From CAZTDD01 sp964612675 (GTDB lineage: Bacteria; Hinthialibacterota; Hinthialibacteria; Hinthialibacterales; JAKPRU01), in contig CAZTDD010000004.1 of the NCBI GenBank assembly GCA_964612675.1, positions 48,476-112,475 of the forward strand: DNA of 64,000 nt, in the 5' to 3' direction. The position numbers and the translations under genes were made by a program. The notes beneath the pieces are model-generated. The model was given only the letters and a program-made list of their open reading frames with translations, was not told the origin of the DNA and ran no database searches. Position 1 is the first letter of the stretch; each line of letters starts with the position of its first letter. Shown here piece after piece: positions 16,205 through 25,136 of this stretch.

Positions 16205-18214
16205 TCAGCGCTCGGTAGGCGTTGTACTCTTGATTTCATCCGCCAATCTCTCCGCCTGTTCGGCCCTTTCCGGGATGTACTGCGCCATCTTCTGGGTGAG
16301 GATCAAAGCCAGTTCGCGCTGTCCGTTTTTGTTGAGTTCCCGAATTACTTCGGGCAGCCATTTGTGAATCTGGCTGATGCTGACGTCTCCCCGCATGTCG
16401 GGTGGGATCGATACGCGAGCGGGCAGGTCACGAAAGACGGTCTGCTTCTGAGTGACGATCGCGTTTTCCTGTATTGAAGAGGCTTCCGCTTCTGCCTGAC
16501 AAATCGAGAAGATGGCGATCAATTTGGCCAGCCGGCCCATGCCAAAGGCAACGTTCTGGGCCTGCTTATCGTGCGCGGCGCCCAAGGCCGCCATCTGCGC
16601 GGTACGCTCCAGCGTTTTGCTTGCACCGCGGGTCGCACGAGCCGTGTCGACAAACTGGATGTGATTTGCCTTTCCCTCCAAAACCGAATCAACTCTTTCA
16701 TACGAGCTGTCGGTTTGAATGCCCTTTTGCCGTCCATCGTAAACGTCCAACATTTGATGCAGGGGGTTTTGGTGGGATGCGATCAACACCCCGCTTTCTA
16801 CTATCGTGAGACAGGGCTGGTACGGGAAGAACGGTATGGGGACCTGTATCGACGAGATTGTATGACCTTCATACTCGCTCGCCATGACTTGAATAGGCAA
16901 CTCCGTGCTCTTGCGAATCGTATCGACGACTTTCGGCAGCCACGCTTTTGCCTTCTCTTGGTCGGTGGCTTCGATCCAGATCGCAAAATGATTCATCGGT
17001 ACAACGGACTCCAGGTCGACGGGATACTTGACCGCGCCATAGCTCTGGCCCATCCATGAAAGTAGGTCTTCTTCGAAATCAAGGCCGGTATTTGCTTCGA
17101 ACTCGGCGAAGCCGGCGCGAATTTCCTCCCGATTCGGGGCGAGCGAATCGATGAGTGTCCATGCAGCCTCCCAGATGTCCGGCACCGAGAAGACGTTACT
17201 GGCCCAGACACTCTCGATTCCGCGCGGTGCGATTCGGAAAACGGGGAATCTGGCTGGCTCGTTGCGGAATAAATCTTCGAACAGCTCGGGGCGTTCCTCA
17301 GCCAACAGTGTTCGTCCTGTGGTGACTCTTGTTTGCCCGTCCCAAACCGACACACTCGCTCCGGCGCGGAATGTGCCGATCAGCGAAATCACCTGATCGG
17401 CGGCCCGATTCACGAGAACGCGCACTTCTTCGTCTTGGATGAAGGCGGTCAACTTCTGAATCTCGTGCAGAGTGGAAGCGAAATGGCCCCAGTTCGAGAA
17501 GACCAACTCGTCATAGGTGTCCGGAAGTTGCTCTTGAAGGGCCTGAAATTCGGGTTCATCGATCAGTCTGCCGCTCTCTAGCTCCGGGAGTTCCAATACC
17601 CGATCGAAGATAGCGCTATTTGTGGAAATAAAGAGAAGATCTCCTTTTGCAACATACGAGAGCCCAAGTCCGGGAATTCCCACGCCCGCTTCTACCGAAT
17701 CCACGACGCTTTCGTCGGCCCAACGGGTATCGCGGCTAACGGGGAGTCCGTAATTCAGAATCGTGTCGAACACCGATTTCAGCGTGGCCGTCGCTTTATC
17801 GAGCTCCTTCGGTTCACAAATATACAGAACAGAAGGTATTCGCGGTCCGATTCCTCCCGCCAATCCGAACACAGCAAACGCCGAGCGCTCGCTTTCAAAA
17901 GCACCGAACATCGATGCGTTTTCCGGCAGGTTCATCTGTGCCTGAAGCGATTCCAGCTCTTCCCGGAGGATTCGCCATTCCACGATGTCGTTCATTGCCC
18001 GAAACCAGTCTTCGAGGCTTTGTTCGAAGTTGCGGAACGTGGGTTCCTCGGGCGCCTCGTTGATGCGTTCGCTGATCGTGCAGTAAAGCGCATCGCTGGG
18101 TATATAGTCCAACAGAGTTGGCGTCTGGGCCGCCACAGGCAAGGCGATTACCATAAGGAGCCCGATTTTTGCCGCTGCTTGGCGGAAGGTCGTGCTGTTC
18201 GATACTCGGTTCAT
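16205..18214 (-). CDS. Exported protein of DUF3352-like type, cargo of an ECF sigma operon
   Basis: A 669-residue protein with a signal peptide (KIGLLMVIALPVAAQ, cleaved after AAQ). It then has mixed alpha/beta repeats typical of large secreted hypotheticals in Planctomycetes-like genomes: LLDYIPSDALYCTIS at the start, repeated AIWIEATDQEK-type strands, and a C-terminal helical region. No catalytic motif is visible. It sits 39 bases downstream of the anti-sigma gene, in the order sigma / anti-sigma / this protein, which suggests it is the effector or sensor partner of that regulatory pair. The DUF3352 assignment is by overall look only. Confidence 0.6.
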   Translation of the reverse strand: MNRVSNSTTFRQAAAKIGLLMVIALPVAAQTPTLLDYIPSDALYCTISERINEAPEEPTFRNFEQSLEDWFRAMNDIVEWRILREELESLQAQMNLPENASMFGAFESERSAFAVFGLAGGIGPRIPSVLYICEPKELDKATATLKSVFDTILNYGLPVSRDTRWADESVVDSVEAGVGIPGLGLSYVAKGDLLFISTNSAIFDRVLELPELESGRLIDEPEFQALQEQLPDTYDELVFSNWGHFASTLHEIQKLTAFIQDEEVRVLVNRAADQVISLIGTFRAGASVSVWDGQTRVTTGRTLLAEERPELFEDLFRNEPARFPVFRIAPRGIESVWASNVFSVPDIWEAAWTLIDSLAPNREEIRAGFAEFEANTGLDFEEDLLSWMGQSYGAVKYPVDLESVVPMNHFAIWIEATDQEKAKAWLPKVVDTIRKSTELPIQVMASEYEGHTISSIQVPIPFFPYQPCLTIVESGVLIASHQNPLHQMLDVYDGRQKGIQTDSSYERVDSVLEGKANHIQFVDTARATRGASKTLERTAQMAALGAAHDKQAQNVAFGMGRLAKLIAIFSICQAEAEASSIQENAIVTQKQTVFRDLPARVSIPPDMRGDVSISQIHKWLPEVIRELNKNGQRELALILTQKMAQYIPERAEQAERLADEIKSTTPTER

Positions 18215-18253
18215 GATGGATTATTCCTTTCACGCAATAAGGCTCAGGATCAT

Positions 18254-19033
18254 TTAGCTCATGGCGCCTATCAGTTGAATCAACGTTGTACCCGCTGCGA
18301 TTCCCGCCTGCGGCAACGCTTGCTTTGCCGCGGCATCGAGAGCACGAGATCCGTGGTTTTCGACGGCTTCCGACATTTCAGTGGCCGTGCTCTTCGCGCT
18401 GGTAAGGAGACCTTCCGATTTCTTTGTCCATGCAGCCAGTTTATTCCCCACTGCCAATCGCGATTCCTGTTTCCAACTTTGTGCCTCTTCCGATGCCGAC
18501 GAGTAAGCTTTTTTGGCTACGGTGGACAGAAAACCGCTCGCCGATCGATACACATTCAGTTGATCGGCCGAGGCCACCATTGTGGGATTGCTCTCAACCA
18601 TTGGGCTGGGATCGTCTTTCGGAACATCGGCGACTCTGTTTTCCGCTGGTGTCGATGACTCCGGGACTTCGGAAGGATTATCCACATATACAATGACGGA
18701 ACCCAGCAGCAAGATCGTCATGCCCACATAGGCCAGAGTCCGCACCGAGAACAAATTGAGCCACCAACCGAACGGAACGTCGCGCGAAGCTCGCTTCTCG
18801 CGAGAGACTTTTCGCAGAACTCGGTCTCGAACTTGTTGAAACACCGCGTCATCGACATGGACCGCCTGCGGGTCCATTTCTGCGATTGTCTCTTCCAGCA
18901 AATTGAATTGAGCCAGCCGCTCGGCACATTGAGCGCATTCACTTACATGGTTTCGGACGAATTCCGATTCTTCAGGACCGACCAGATCGTCCAGGTACGC
19001 TGACATCAGTTTGTCGCTTATATGTCTGTTCAT
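18254..19033 (-). CDS. Anti-sigma factor with zinc-binding HC2 domain
   Basis: A 259-residue single-pass membrane protein. The cytoplasmic N-terminus carries the zinc motif His29-x3-Cys33-x2-Cys36 (HVSECAQC) of ZAS-type anti-sigma factors. One membrane helix is at about 90-112 (TLAYVGMTILLLGSVIVYV). The periplasmic part is Ala/Ser-rich. The gene starts eight bases after the sigma gene stop, so the two are translationally linked. It should hold the ECF sigma factor at the membrane and release it on an envelope signal. The C-terminal tail ends in a hydrophobic segment (AAGTTLIQLIGAM). Confidence 0.88.
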   Translation of the reverse strand: MNRHISDKLMSAYLDDLVGPEESEFVRNHVSECAQCAERLAQFNLLEETIAEMDPQAVHVDDAVFQQVRDRVLRKVSREKRASRDVPFGWWLNLFSVRTLAYVGMTILLLGSVIVYVDNPSEVPESSTPAENRVADVPKDDPSPMVESNPTMVASADQLNVYRSASGFLSTVAKKAYSSASEEAQSWKQESRLAVGNKLAAWTKKSEGLLTSAKSTATEMSEAVENHGSRALDAAAKQALPQAGIAAGTTLIQLIGAMS

Positions 19034-19041
19034 GATTCACC

Positions 19042-19779
19042 TCACCTCGCCTGGATCAAGTCCGCAAGGAGTGGTTCCAGATCTCTCATGAGTTTCTTTC
19101 GGGCGGCGAACAGCGTTGTTCCCACTGTTCGTTCTTTGCATTCGAGGACTTCGGCGATCTCTTTCATGGATAACTCGCGCAAACACCGGAGCGACATGGC
19201 CATTCGCTGTCGTTTCGGTAATTGGTTCATGGCGGCCACGACCTTGTCTTCCAGTTGTTTGTGGAGGATTCGCCGATGAGGATCGTCCGGCGTTTCGTCC
19301 GCCAAATTCGTCTCCGGTTCGAGTCCCGTGTCCTCTTGTTTGCTTTCCAGGGAAACCGTTCGTCCCGGTTTCGCTTTCCTCAGATGATCGATTGCCAGGT
19401 TTGAAGCAGTCCGGAAAAGCCAAGGTTGAAGCGAAACATCCTCCCGCAGCTTATCTATGCTTCGGTGGAGCCTGATAAAGGTCTCCTGGAGGACATCCTG
19501 TGTATCTTCATCATTTCGGACAATCTTCCAGACCAGCCGATACAAGCGGCGCTGGTACCGCGACATGAGGCAGTTGAACCCTGCCATATCGCCGTCCTTC
19601 CAACGCTTAAGATCCGCAACATCTTGGGATACTGTTGGTTCGGACCCCAATATGTTGTGGTCTGCCAACGCGACGCCCGCTTGTCTCACGGTCAAACCTG
19701 CTTTACTGATTAGGTTTTGCCCCACTGTGGGGCTCTCAACTGCTTCTACAATGGTATACGTAAGATAGGAATCGAACAT
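19042..19779 (-). CDS. ECF-type RNA polymerase sigma factor
   Basis: A 245-residue sigma-70 family protein. Region 2 spans about 65-135 (MSRYQRRLYRLVWKIVRNDEDTQDV read as overlapping motifs, then LQETFIRLHRS and LRKAK). Region 4 spans about 180-235 and has the helix-turn-helix LRELSMKEIAEVLECKERTVG. Regions 1 and 3 are lacking, as in ECF sigmas. The N-terminal extension of about 60 residues before region 2 is longer than usual; a start nearer to MAGFNC (residue 64) would cut into region 2, so the long form is kept. It is followed at once by its anti-sigma gene. A palindrome at 19857-19875 lies upstream. Confidence 0.9.
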   Translation of the reverse strand: MFDSYLTYTIVEAVESPTVGQNLISKAGLTVRQAGVALADHNILGSEPTVSQDVADLKRWKDGDMAGFNCLMSRYQRRLYRLVWKIVRNDEDTQDVLQETFIRLHRSIDKLREDVSLQPWLFRTASNLAIDHLRKAKPGRTVSLESKQEDTGLEPETNLADETPDDPHRRILHKQLEDKVVAAMNQLPKRQRMAMSLRCLRELSMKEIAEVLECKERTVGTTLFAARKKLMRDLEPLLADLIQAR

Positions 19780-19856
19780 TTACTCTTGTTTCTCGATTGT
19801 TTTTTGCGCTGGTATCCGACCTCTCCGGGATGGGCGGCCTTTGAGTCATCCACGGC

Positions 19857-19875
19857 TGACTCTGACATAGAGTCA
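19857..19875. promoter_or_regulatory. Palindrome in the divergent region upstream of the sigma gene
   Basis: TGACTCT-GACAT-AGAGTCA is a 7-bp inverted repeat with a 5-base centre. It lies between the divergently read ECF sigma gene (start 19779) and the amidohydrolase remnant (start 19938). Position and shape fit an operator, but there is no direct evidence for a binding protein. Confidence 0.3.
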
Positions 19876-19937
19876 TGATAGCACGCGTTGTAAAATCATA
19901 GACCGTCATGATCAAACACGCTAACGGAGACCAGACA

Positions 19938-20593
19938 ATGAACCGATCACTCTGGCTCATCTTGAGTTCTATATTCCTCCTCGCCCAGTTCTCCTGGGCG
20001 GCTGAGTCCGTCGACCTTGCTTTAGTGAACGGAAAGATTATTACCCTTAACAAGGATAATCCTCAAGCGGAAGCACTCGCAGTCCGCCACAACAAGATCG
20101 TTGCGGTTGGTACGAATGCGGAGATTCGGTCCACCATCGGTCCTTCCACACAGGTGATCGACCTCGAAGGGAGTACGGCTGTCCCTGGGTACCGGACCGT
20201 CTTGGAGAAGAGCGATCGCGGGAAGGAGCCTATGTGTGGCGGAAACTGATCGACTCGGGAGCGGTGGTCTGTAACGGGACCGATTCCCCCGTGGAGCCGC
20301 TCAGCCCGATTGAGTGTTTCTTCGCCGCTATCACCCGCCGATTGCCGGATGGTTCTGCTTTCTATCCCCAACAGTGCATGACCCGTGAAGAGGCACTCCG
20401 ATCCTATACGATCGATGCGGCGTATGCTGCATTCGAGGAAGATATCAAAGGGTCTCTCACACCGGGCAAACTGGCGGACGTTACGGTTCTGTCCAAAGAT
20501 ATTCTGACGGTCTCTGAGGATGAAATACTCAGCACGGAGATACTCTACACGATCGTTGGCGGGGATATTCGCTACAAAAAGCGGCTACCTTGA
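19938..20593 (+). pseudogene. YtcJ-type amidohydrolase with a large internal deletion and frameshift
   Basis: The N-terminal frame (19938 onward) has a signal peptide and then LALVNGKIITLNKDNPQAEA ... IDLEGSTAVPG, the normal opening of exported amidohydrolase-3 proteins. Before the metal-binding HxH it jumps straight to PWVPDRLGEERSREGAYVW ... DSPVEPLSPI ... GSLTPGKLADV, the family C-terminus, which lies in another frame. Roughly 300 or more residues are missing, including the metal site. The join falls in CCCTGGGT, which fits both the VPG(F) and the PWV codons, so a deletion between short repeats is likely. The gene cannot make an active enzyme. ATG 19938 has GGAGA upstream. Confidence 0.88.
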
Positions 20594-20600
20594 CCGAGTA

Positions 20601-20819
20601 TCAACGTTTGCCGCCGAATAAGTTGAAGATCAACGTCAAGATAATCGAAAGAATAATGCATGTAGCAATGGGAAAATAGAAAGAAAAGTTCTCTTTTTCG
20701 ATGCGGATGTCCCCGGGGAGTCTCCCGATCCACGGAATCTTGCCCACAAAGGTCAGCACAAGGCCGAGTACGACAAGAATCCCGCCGAACAGCAAGAGCA
20801 TTCGTCCCATTGATTCCAT
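20601..20819 (-). CDS. DUF2905 small membrane protein
   Basis: A 72-residue protein with two membrane segments separated by the family motif WIGRLPGDIRIEKENFSFYFP. This is the full DUF2905 pattern and length, widespread in bacteria, with unknown function. ATG 20819 (MESMGRMLLLF) is chosen over the longer frame to 20897 because the added residues are polar and untypical. It is convergent with the amidohydrolase remnant, seven bases away. Confidence 0.9.
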   Translation of the reverse strand: MESMGRMLLLFGGILVVLGLVLTFVGKIPWIGRLPGDIRIEKENFSFYFPIATCIILSIILTLIFNLFGGKR

Positions 20820-20937
20820 CACAATAAATCTCACTTCCACAGGCTGGAAGCCCATACCACCCGGTTCTGAAATGACTGGACAAACACAGCTTAGCAAGTG
20901 TTATCCTTGTGCGGTACGCTGACTGCGAGGAGACGTC

Positions 20938-22368
20938 ATGAACCTTTTGATCAATCCGAATCTGATGAAGCCGCCGGTGACGCCGGTGGCTCTCGATTAT
21001 TTATCACAGGCTCTAGAGGAGGCAGGCATGCCGTCCAGAGTTTTGGATTTGGCTTTCGAATCCGAACCGTTGGAGGCAATCCGAGCGCAAATTACCGGCG
21101 AGGAGGATCTCGTTGGTGTCTCTGTGCGAAATATCGACGATTGTTATTACACCAGCCAGGATTTCTGCCTGGAGCGAACACGTGAGATTGTGAGGGAGAT
21201 CAAAGCGCGTACGAGCGCGCCGGTTTTTGTCGGTGGGATTGGCTACTCCATGTTCCCGAGAGAAACCCTCCATTTCCTGGAGGCGGATGCGGGTGTACCC
21301 GGTGAGGGAGAGGAAGTCCTCTGTGGGGCAGCACATCGTATCCGCGAAAAGCGAGATTGGCGGGAGACACCGGACCTTCTATTGAACGGACAAGGAGCAG
21401 ATCAACCGCTCCGATTCAGTCGGGTGTCCAATTTGGCAGAGATGGATCTATCCGCTCGACGGGCTATCGACAACGCCCGCTACCTCCGCGAGGGAGCCAA
21501 TGTAGGGTTCGAGACGAAACGCGGCTGCGACGGAACCTGTATTTTCTGTCCTGAACCGTACGCCAAAGGTACGCATATCCGAGTTCGCAACCCGGAAAAT
21601 GTCGCACAGGAACTCGAAAATCTCTTGGCGCAGGGGGTAGACACGTTTCATACCTGCGACAGTGAGTTCAACCTGCCTCCCGGTCATGCCCTCAGTGTTT
21701 GTGAGGCGATCATCGCGAGAGGTTTGGAGGACCGCATCGGTTGGTATGCCTATGCGACTCCGCACCCATTTCCCGAGGAACTGGCGGAGGCGATGCGCCG
21801 GGCGGGCTGTGTGGGAATCGACTTTGGGGTAGACCATGCGGATGACGAGATGCTGAGACGGCTCGGACGGAAGCATAGTGTGGAGCATTTGAGAGAAACC
21901 GCCGCATTGTGCCGGAAGCATGATATTCCCATTATGTACGATCTTCTTATCGGAGGACCGGGGGAAACACGCGACTCGATTCGGCGCACGATTGAGACAC
22001 TGAAGACCATTGCGCCGGAGCGGGTCGGCATCTCATTCGGCGCACGGGTTTACCCAAACACACCGTTGGGCCGAATGGTGGAACGCGAAGGATTTACGCC
22101 GGAAAATCCGAATTTGCGCGGTCAGATCCGGGACAATGAGTCGTTTTTACATCCTGTTTATTACGTTTCAGCGAAGATGGGAAAAGACGTCGGCGACTTC
22201 CTTCAGGATTTAATCGCAGGAGACGAACGCTTCCTGTTCGGCGGTACCGAGCAGAGCGAGCAGAACTACAACTACAATGACAATTCTGTGCTATCGAATG
22301 CGATTCGGGAGGGTGAGCGAGGAGCCTACTGGGATATTCTTCGGCGGCTGTCAAGCAGATCCACCTGA
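20938..22368 (+). CDS. Radical SAM enzyme with degenerate B12-binding-like N-terminal domain
   Basis: A 476-residue protein. The N-terminal 140 residues have the alpha/beta layout of cobalamin-binding domains that precede many class B radical SAM proteins, but the lower-ligand motif DxHxxG is not present, so cobalamin may not be bound through His. The radical SAM core has Cys197-x3-Cys201-x2-Cys204 (RGCDGTCIFC) for the 4Fe-4S cluster, and later the SAM-contact segments MYDLLIGGPGE and GARVYPNTPLG. The substrate is unknown. The start is ATG 20938 with GAGGAGA upstream. The 3' end overlaps the convergent maf-like gene by 18 bases. Confidence 0.85.
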   Translation: MNLLINPNLMKPPVTPVALDYLSQALEEAGMPSRVLDLAFESEPLEAIRAQITGEEDLVGVSVRNIDDCYYTSQDFCLERTREIVREIKARTSAPVFVGGIGYSMFPRETLHFLEADAGVPGEGEEVLCGAAHRIREKRDWRETPDLLLNGQGADQPLRFSRVSNLAEMDLSARRAIDNARYLREGANVGFETKRGCDGTCIFCPEPYAKGTHIRVRNPENVAQELENLLAQGVDTFHTCDSEFNLPPGHALSVCEAIIARGLEDRIGWYAYATPHPFPEELAEAMRRAGCVGIDFGVDHADDEMLRRLGRKHSVEHLRETAALCRKHDIPIMYDLLIGGPGETRDSIRRTIETLKTIAPERVGISFGARVYPNTPLGRMVEREGFTPENPNLRGQIRDNESFLHPVYYVSAKMGKDVGDFLQDLIAGDERFLFGGTEQSEQNYNYNDNSVLSNAIREGERGAYWDILRRLSSRST

Positions 22369-24285
22369 CAATTCCGCACACACCTGATCCAGCAGGTTGA
22401 TGAAGTGCTCCAGCATCATGTTCATTTCGCTTAGGATAAACTGGTACTTGTTGTACATGCAGCGAAGAAACGTGGCGGGAGACTCGTCCGGAAGCGGATC
22501 GGACCGTTGTCGCCGGTAATAGAGATACGTGACAGACGCGTCCAGGAAAGTATTGAATAGCGGATCCGCCAACATGGATTGCCACAGATCTTCGAGCCGA
22601 TTCCACTCGTTCTGGGATTGCTGAGGAGTCAGCGTCCCGGACGATGCCAGTTCCGGCCATGATGCGATGTGTTGGAGAGCCTGTTCGGCGATTTGTTTCG
22701 AGTCCGCCAATGTCGCCCGGCCTTTCTGTAACTCAGAAATAAGAGGCTCAACGGGCCGCTGAGGGGGCGGGCTCCGGAACCGTTCCAGGAACGGTGTCAC
22801 ATCTTCCGCAGGACCTAGCTGCAACATCGCCTCTTTGAAGGTCATGATCTCAGTACCTTGTTTCAGGGCACCCCCTTCCGTTGCATCGATTACACGAGCG
22901 CCGCTTTTCCGGATGTTCTGTTCGAGATCCCGGATGTACTGACGAAACGAGACGGATGTCGGGACTTCACCCCCGAAGTAGCCCGGCACAAACACAACTT
23001 GTCCGGTCTCACTGTCCGCCTTACCTTCTTTCCCCCCGACAGTCATTGAACGGTCGGCTCCAACCGCCGACGTTGTACGGGAAACCGCTGCATCCGCGGC
23101 GTGACTGGTGCCCCCCTGCGGCGAAAAAGCGAGGTCCATTCCGATCAAGATAATCGGATCGCAGCCCAGATGTACCGCGATATTGAAGGCGATTTGACCG
23201 ACATTCATACCGCGGGGTACATGCCCGACCTCCCCCAGAATATTCTCAAGGACCTGAGACAAATGTTTGAGCAACGCGCCCTGTTCATCGACGAGCGGAA
23301 ACAGATAGGGATGACTGGGATACTTCCGGGTGATTCGCCAATGGGATTCCGGGTGAAATGCGAGAATGGTGTCATCAAGATCCTGAATTCGTTCAAAGTG
23401 GCTGAAATTCAGTTCCGTCGGATCGGCCGCGACGACGATATGAGGGCGGATACCGCGTTTCGATAACGTGTTCTGACTGGTGTCGGCACTGATAATGAGT
23501 CCCCGGTTGTTCAACTCTTTCAGCTCATCGATGTTCCTATCGAGCGACGGTCCGGCGGCGACGACGACCGCAGGCGTCCCCTGGGCGGCGTCGCGATACT
23601 CGGCGGGCATTCGGCCGCGCCAGAAAGCGTGCAGGTTCATGATGATGTTCTGCTGGTTCGTCTGCCGTTGCCCGAGGACAGTCTTTGTGTTGACCCCGTC
23701 GAAGGTGACCACGTCGACGATCTCTTTCGCAACATCGACATAATATTGGCGATTGATTTGTTGGGTTGGGGTATGATGAAGAATCTTGAAATTGTGGACC
23801 ATGAAGTTCGTTCGGAGCGGTTTGAGGAGTTCGGGAAACACCTCGGAAGGTTCTCCGACGAAACAGAAACAAGGCTCCGCCCCAATCAGGCCACGGAGAT
23901 CGCGCATGGAGAGTGCCAACCGAAAGAGGTGCGGATCGAACTCAACCAGGGCGATGCTCCGTGCGTGCGTTCCGAACCGGTCGAGGTAGCTGACGATGTG
24001 ATAGCCCAATCCCACGCCGAGAAAAACCAGGTTGATCGCTGAATTCACAGGCTCGTTTTCCGCCCACCGATCGGCTTCGCGAACCGGATCGTACACACTG
24101 CAGAGTGCCCGGGCCGAAGCGTCTCCGGGGGGATGATATCGAACCGCAGGCAGGCCGGATTTCGCCTCGATCAATTCCAAATATGGAGGCAGTCCCGGAC
24201 CGAGGCCGGCAATTCGATTCGCCAGCTCGGGGTCGCGTTGGCTCAGGACTTCCAGGTTGGATTGCAGGATAGACGGCATGGGCAT
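22351..24285 (-). CDS. Maf-type motility glycosyltransferase (DUF115), copy 2
   Basis: A 644-residue Maf family protein, last gene of the flbD-motA-motB-motB block and only 13 bases after the second motB. Motifs are GVGLGYH (about 90-96), AAGPSLD (243-249), AADPTELNFSHF and GMDLAFSPQGGTSHAADA. In Campylobacter, Aeromonas and Clostridium relatives this family glycosylates flagellin in the cytoplasm. Being in the motility operon supports the same role. The tail of about 150 residues is helical, like copy 1. Together the two copies could add different sugars or act on different flagellins. Confidence 0.9.
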   Translation of the reverse strand: MPMPSILQSNLEVLSQRDPELANRIAGLGPGLPPYLELIEAKSGLPAVRYHPPGDASARALCSVYDPVREADRWAENEPVNSAINLVFLGVGLGYHIVSYLDRFGTHARSIALVEFDPHLFRLALSMRDLRGLIGAEPCFCFVGEPSEVFPELLKPLRTNFMVHNFKILHHTPTQQINRQYYVDVAKEIVDVVTFDGVNTKTVLGQRQTNQQNIIMNLHAFWRGRMPAEYRDAAQGTPAVVVAAGPSLDRNIDELKELNNRGLIISADTSQNTLSKRGIRPHIVVAADPTELNFSHFERIQDLDDTILAFHPESHWRITRKYPSHPYLFPLVDEQGALLKHLSQVLENILGEVGHVPRGMNVGQIAFNIAVHLGCDPIILIGMDLAFSPQGGTSHAADAAVSRTTSAVGADRSMTVGGKEGKADSETGQVVFVPGYFGGEVPTSVSFRQYIRDLEQNIRKSGARVIDATEGGALKQGTEIMTFKEAMLQLGPAEDVTPFLERFRSPPPQRPVEPLISELQKGRATLADSKQIAEQALQHIASWPELASSGTLTPQQSQNEWNRLEDLWQSMLADPLFNTFLDASVTYLYYRRQRSDPLPDESPATFLRCMYNKYQFILSEMNMMLEHFINLLDQVCAELSGGSA

Positions 24286-24298
24286 TTGAATTGTTGTC

Positions 24299-25117
24299 TC
24301 ACGGAGGTGGCATCACCTCTCCAATAGGGGCGTCGCGAGCGGGGTTGTCCGGAATCTCGAGTTCCCCTTCGATTGTCTCGCTTTCGAACGCCTCCAGGAG
24401 GACAATGGAGACTCGCCGATTGAGTTGACGACCGTACGGCGTGTCATTTGGCGCGCGAGGGTGATTGGGACCCAGAGATTCCATGCTCAATCGATCGTGA
24501 TCGATACGCAATTCCGGGTTCGGATTCGTCTCTAGGTATTTCAATACATTGTACGCTCGCGCAGCGGCCAAATCGAAATTGTCTTTGTAAAAATGCGGTT
24601 GTCCTTCATTCCACACATTGTCCGTGTGACCCTCAATGCGAATCCGATTTGTAAAATCCGAAAGGATTTCCGCGAGCGGATCCAGCACAGCTTGGGCCGA
24701 AGCAGGGGGGATCTCCGCACTCCCGGAGCGGAACAACACGTCATCCTGCACATCGAACCGGATACCTTCTTCGACCCCACGGATTTGGACTTGGTGGGTC
24801 TGCTCAACGGATACCAACTTCTCCTTTGCCCGTTCCGCGATCGCTTCTTTCACCCGCTCGATAACTCGTTCATCCATCGTGGGCTCGGATTTCTGGGGCG
24901 TCATATTGACAGGAGGAATGAACGACATATTGAACAGGTTCGGTACCCGTCCAAACGCCCCCTTGATAAACGCGATGGTCTGGACGAACTTTTTCTCCTC
25001 GATCGTCGACATCGCGAAGAGCAGAACGAAGAAACAGAGGAGCAGAGACATCATGTCCGAGAAGGTGCACATCCACTCGGGCGCTCCGCCGGATTGTTCT
25101 TCTTCTTTGGGTGGCAT
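24299..25117 (-). CDS. motB: Flagellar stator protein MotB, second copy
   Basis: A 272-residue protein with a short cytoplasmic N-terminus, one membrane helix (FSDMMSLLLCFFVLLFAMS) and an OmpA-like peptidoglycan-binding domain (about 130-255, IRIEGHTDN and LNRRVSIVLLE). Asp21 in the TFSD motif is the proton- or sodium-carrying residue of the stator. It forms the ion channel with MotA and anchors it to the wall. Twenty bases separate it from the previous motB. It shares the identical APEWMCTFSDMMSLLLCFF stretch with that copy, but the periplasmic part differs. Confidence 0.93.
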   Translation of the reverse strand: MPPKEEEQSGGAPEWMCTFSDMMSLLLCFFVLLFAMSTIEEKKFVQTIAFIKGAFGRVPNLFNMSFIPPVNMTPQKSEPTMDERVIERVKEAIAERAKEKLVSVEQTHQVQIRGVEEGIRFDVQDDVLFRSGSAEIPPASAQAVLDPLAEILSDFTNRIRIEGHTDNVWNEGQPHFYKDNFDLAAARAYNVLKYLETNPNPELRIDHDRLSMESLGPNHPRAPNDTPYGRQLNRRVSIVLLEAFESETIEGELEIPDNPARDAPIGEVMPPP

Positions 25118-25136
25118 GACTGTCCGCCTCTTTTAC

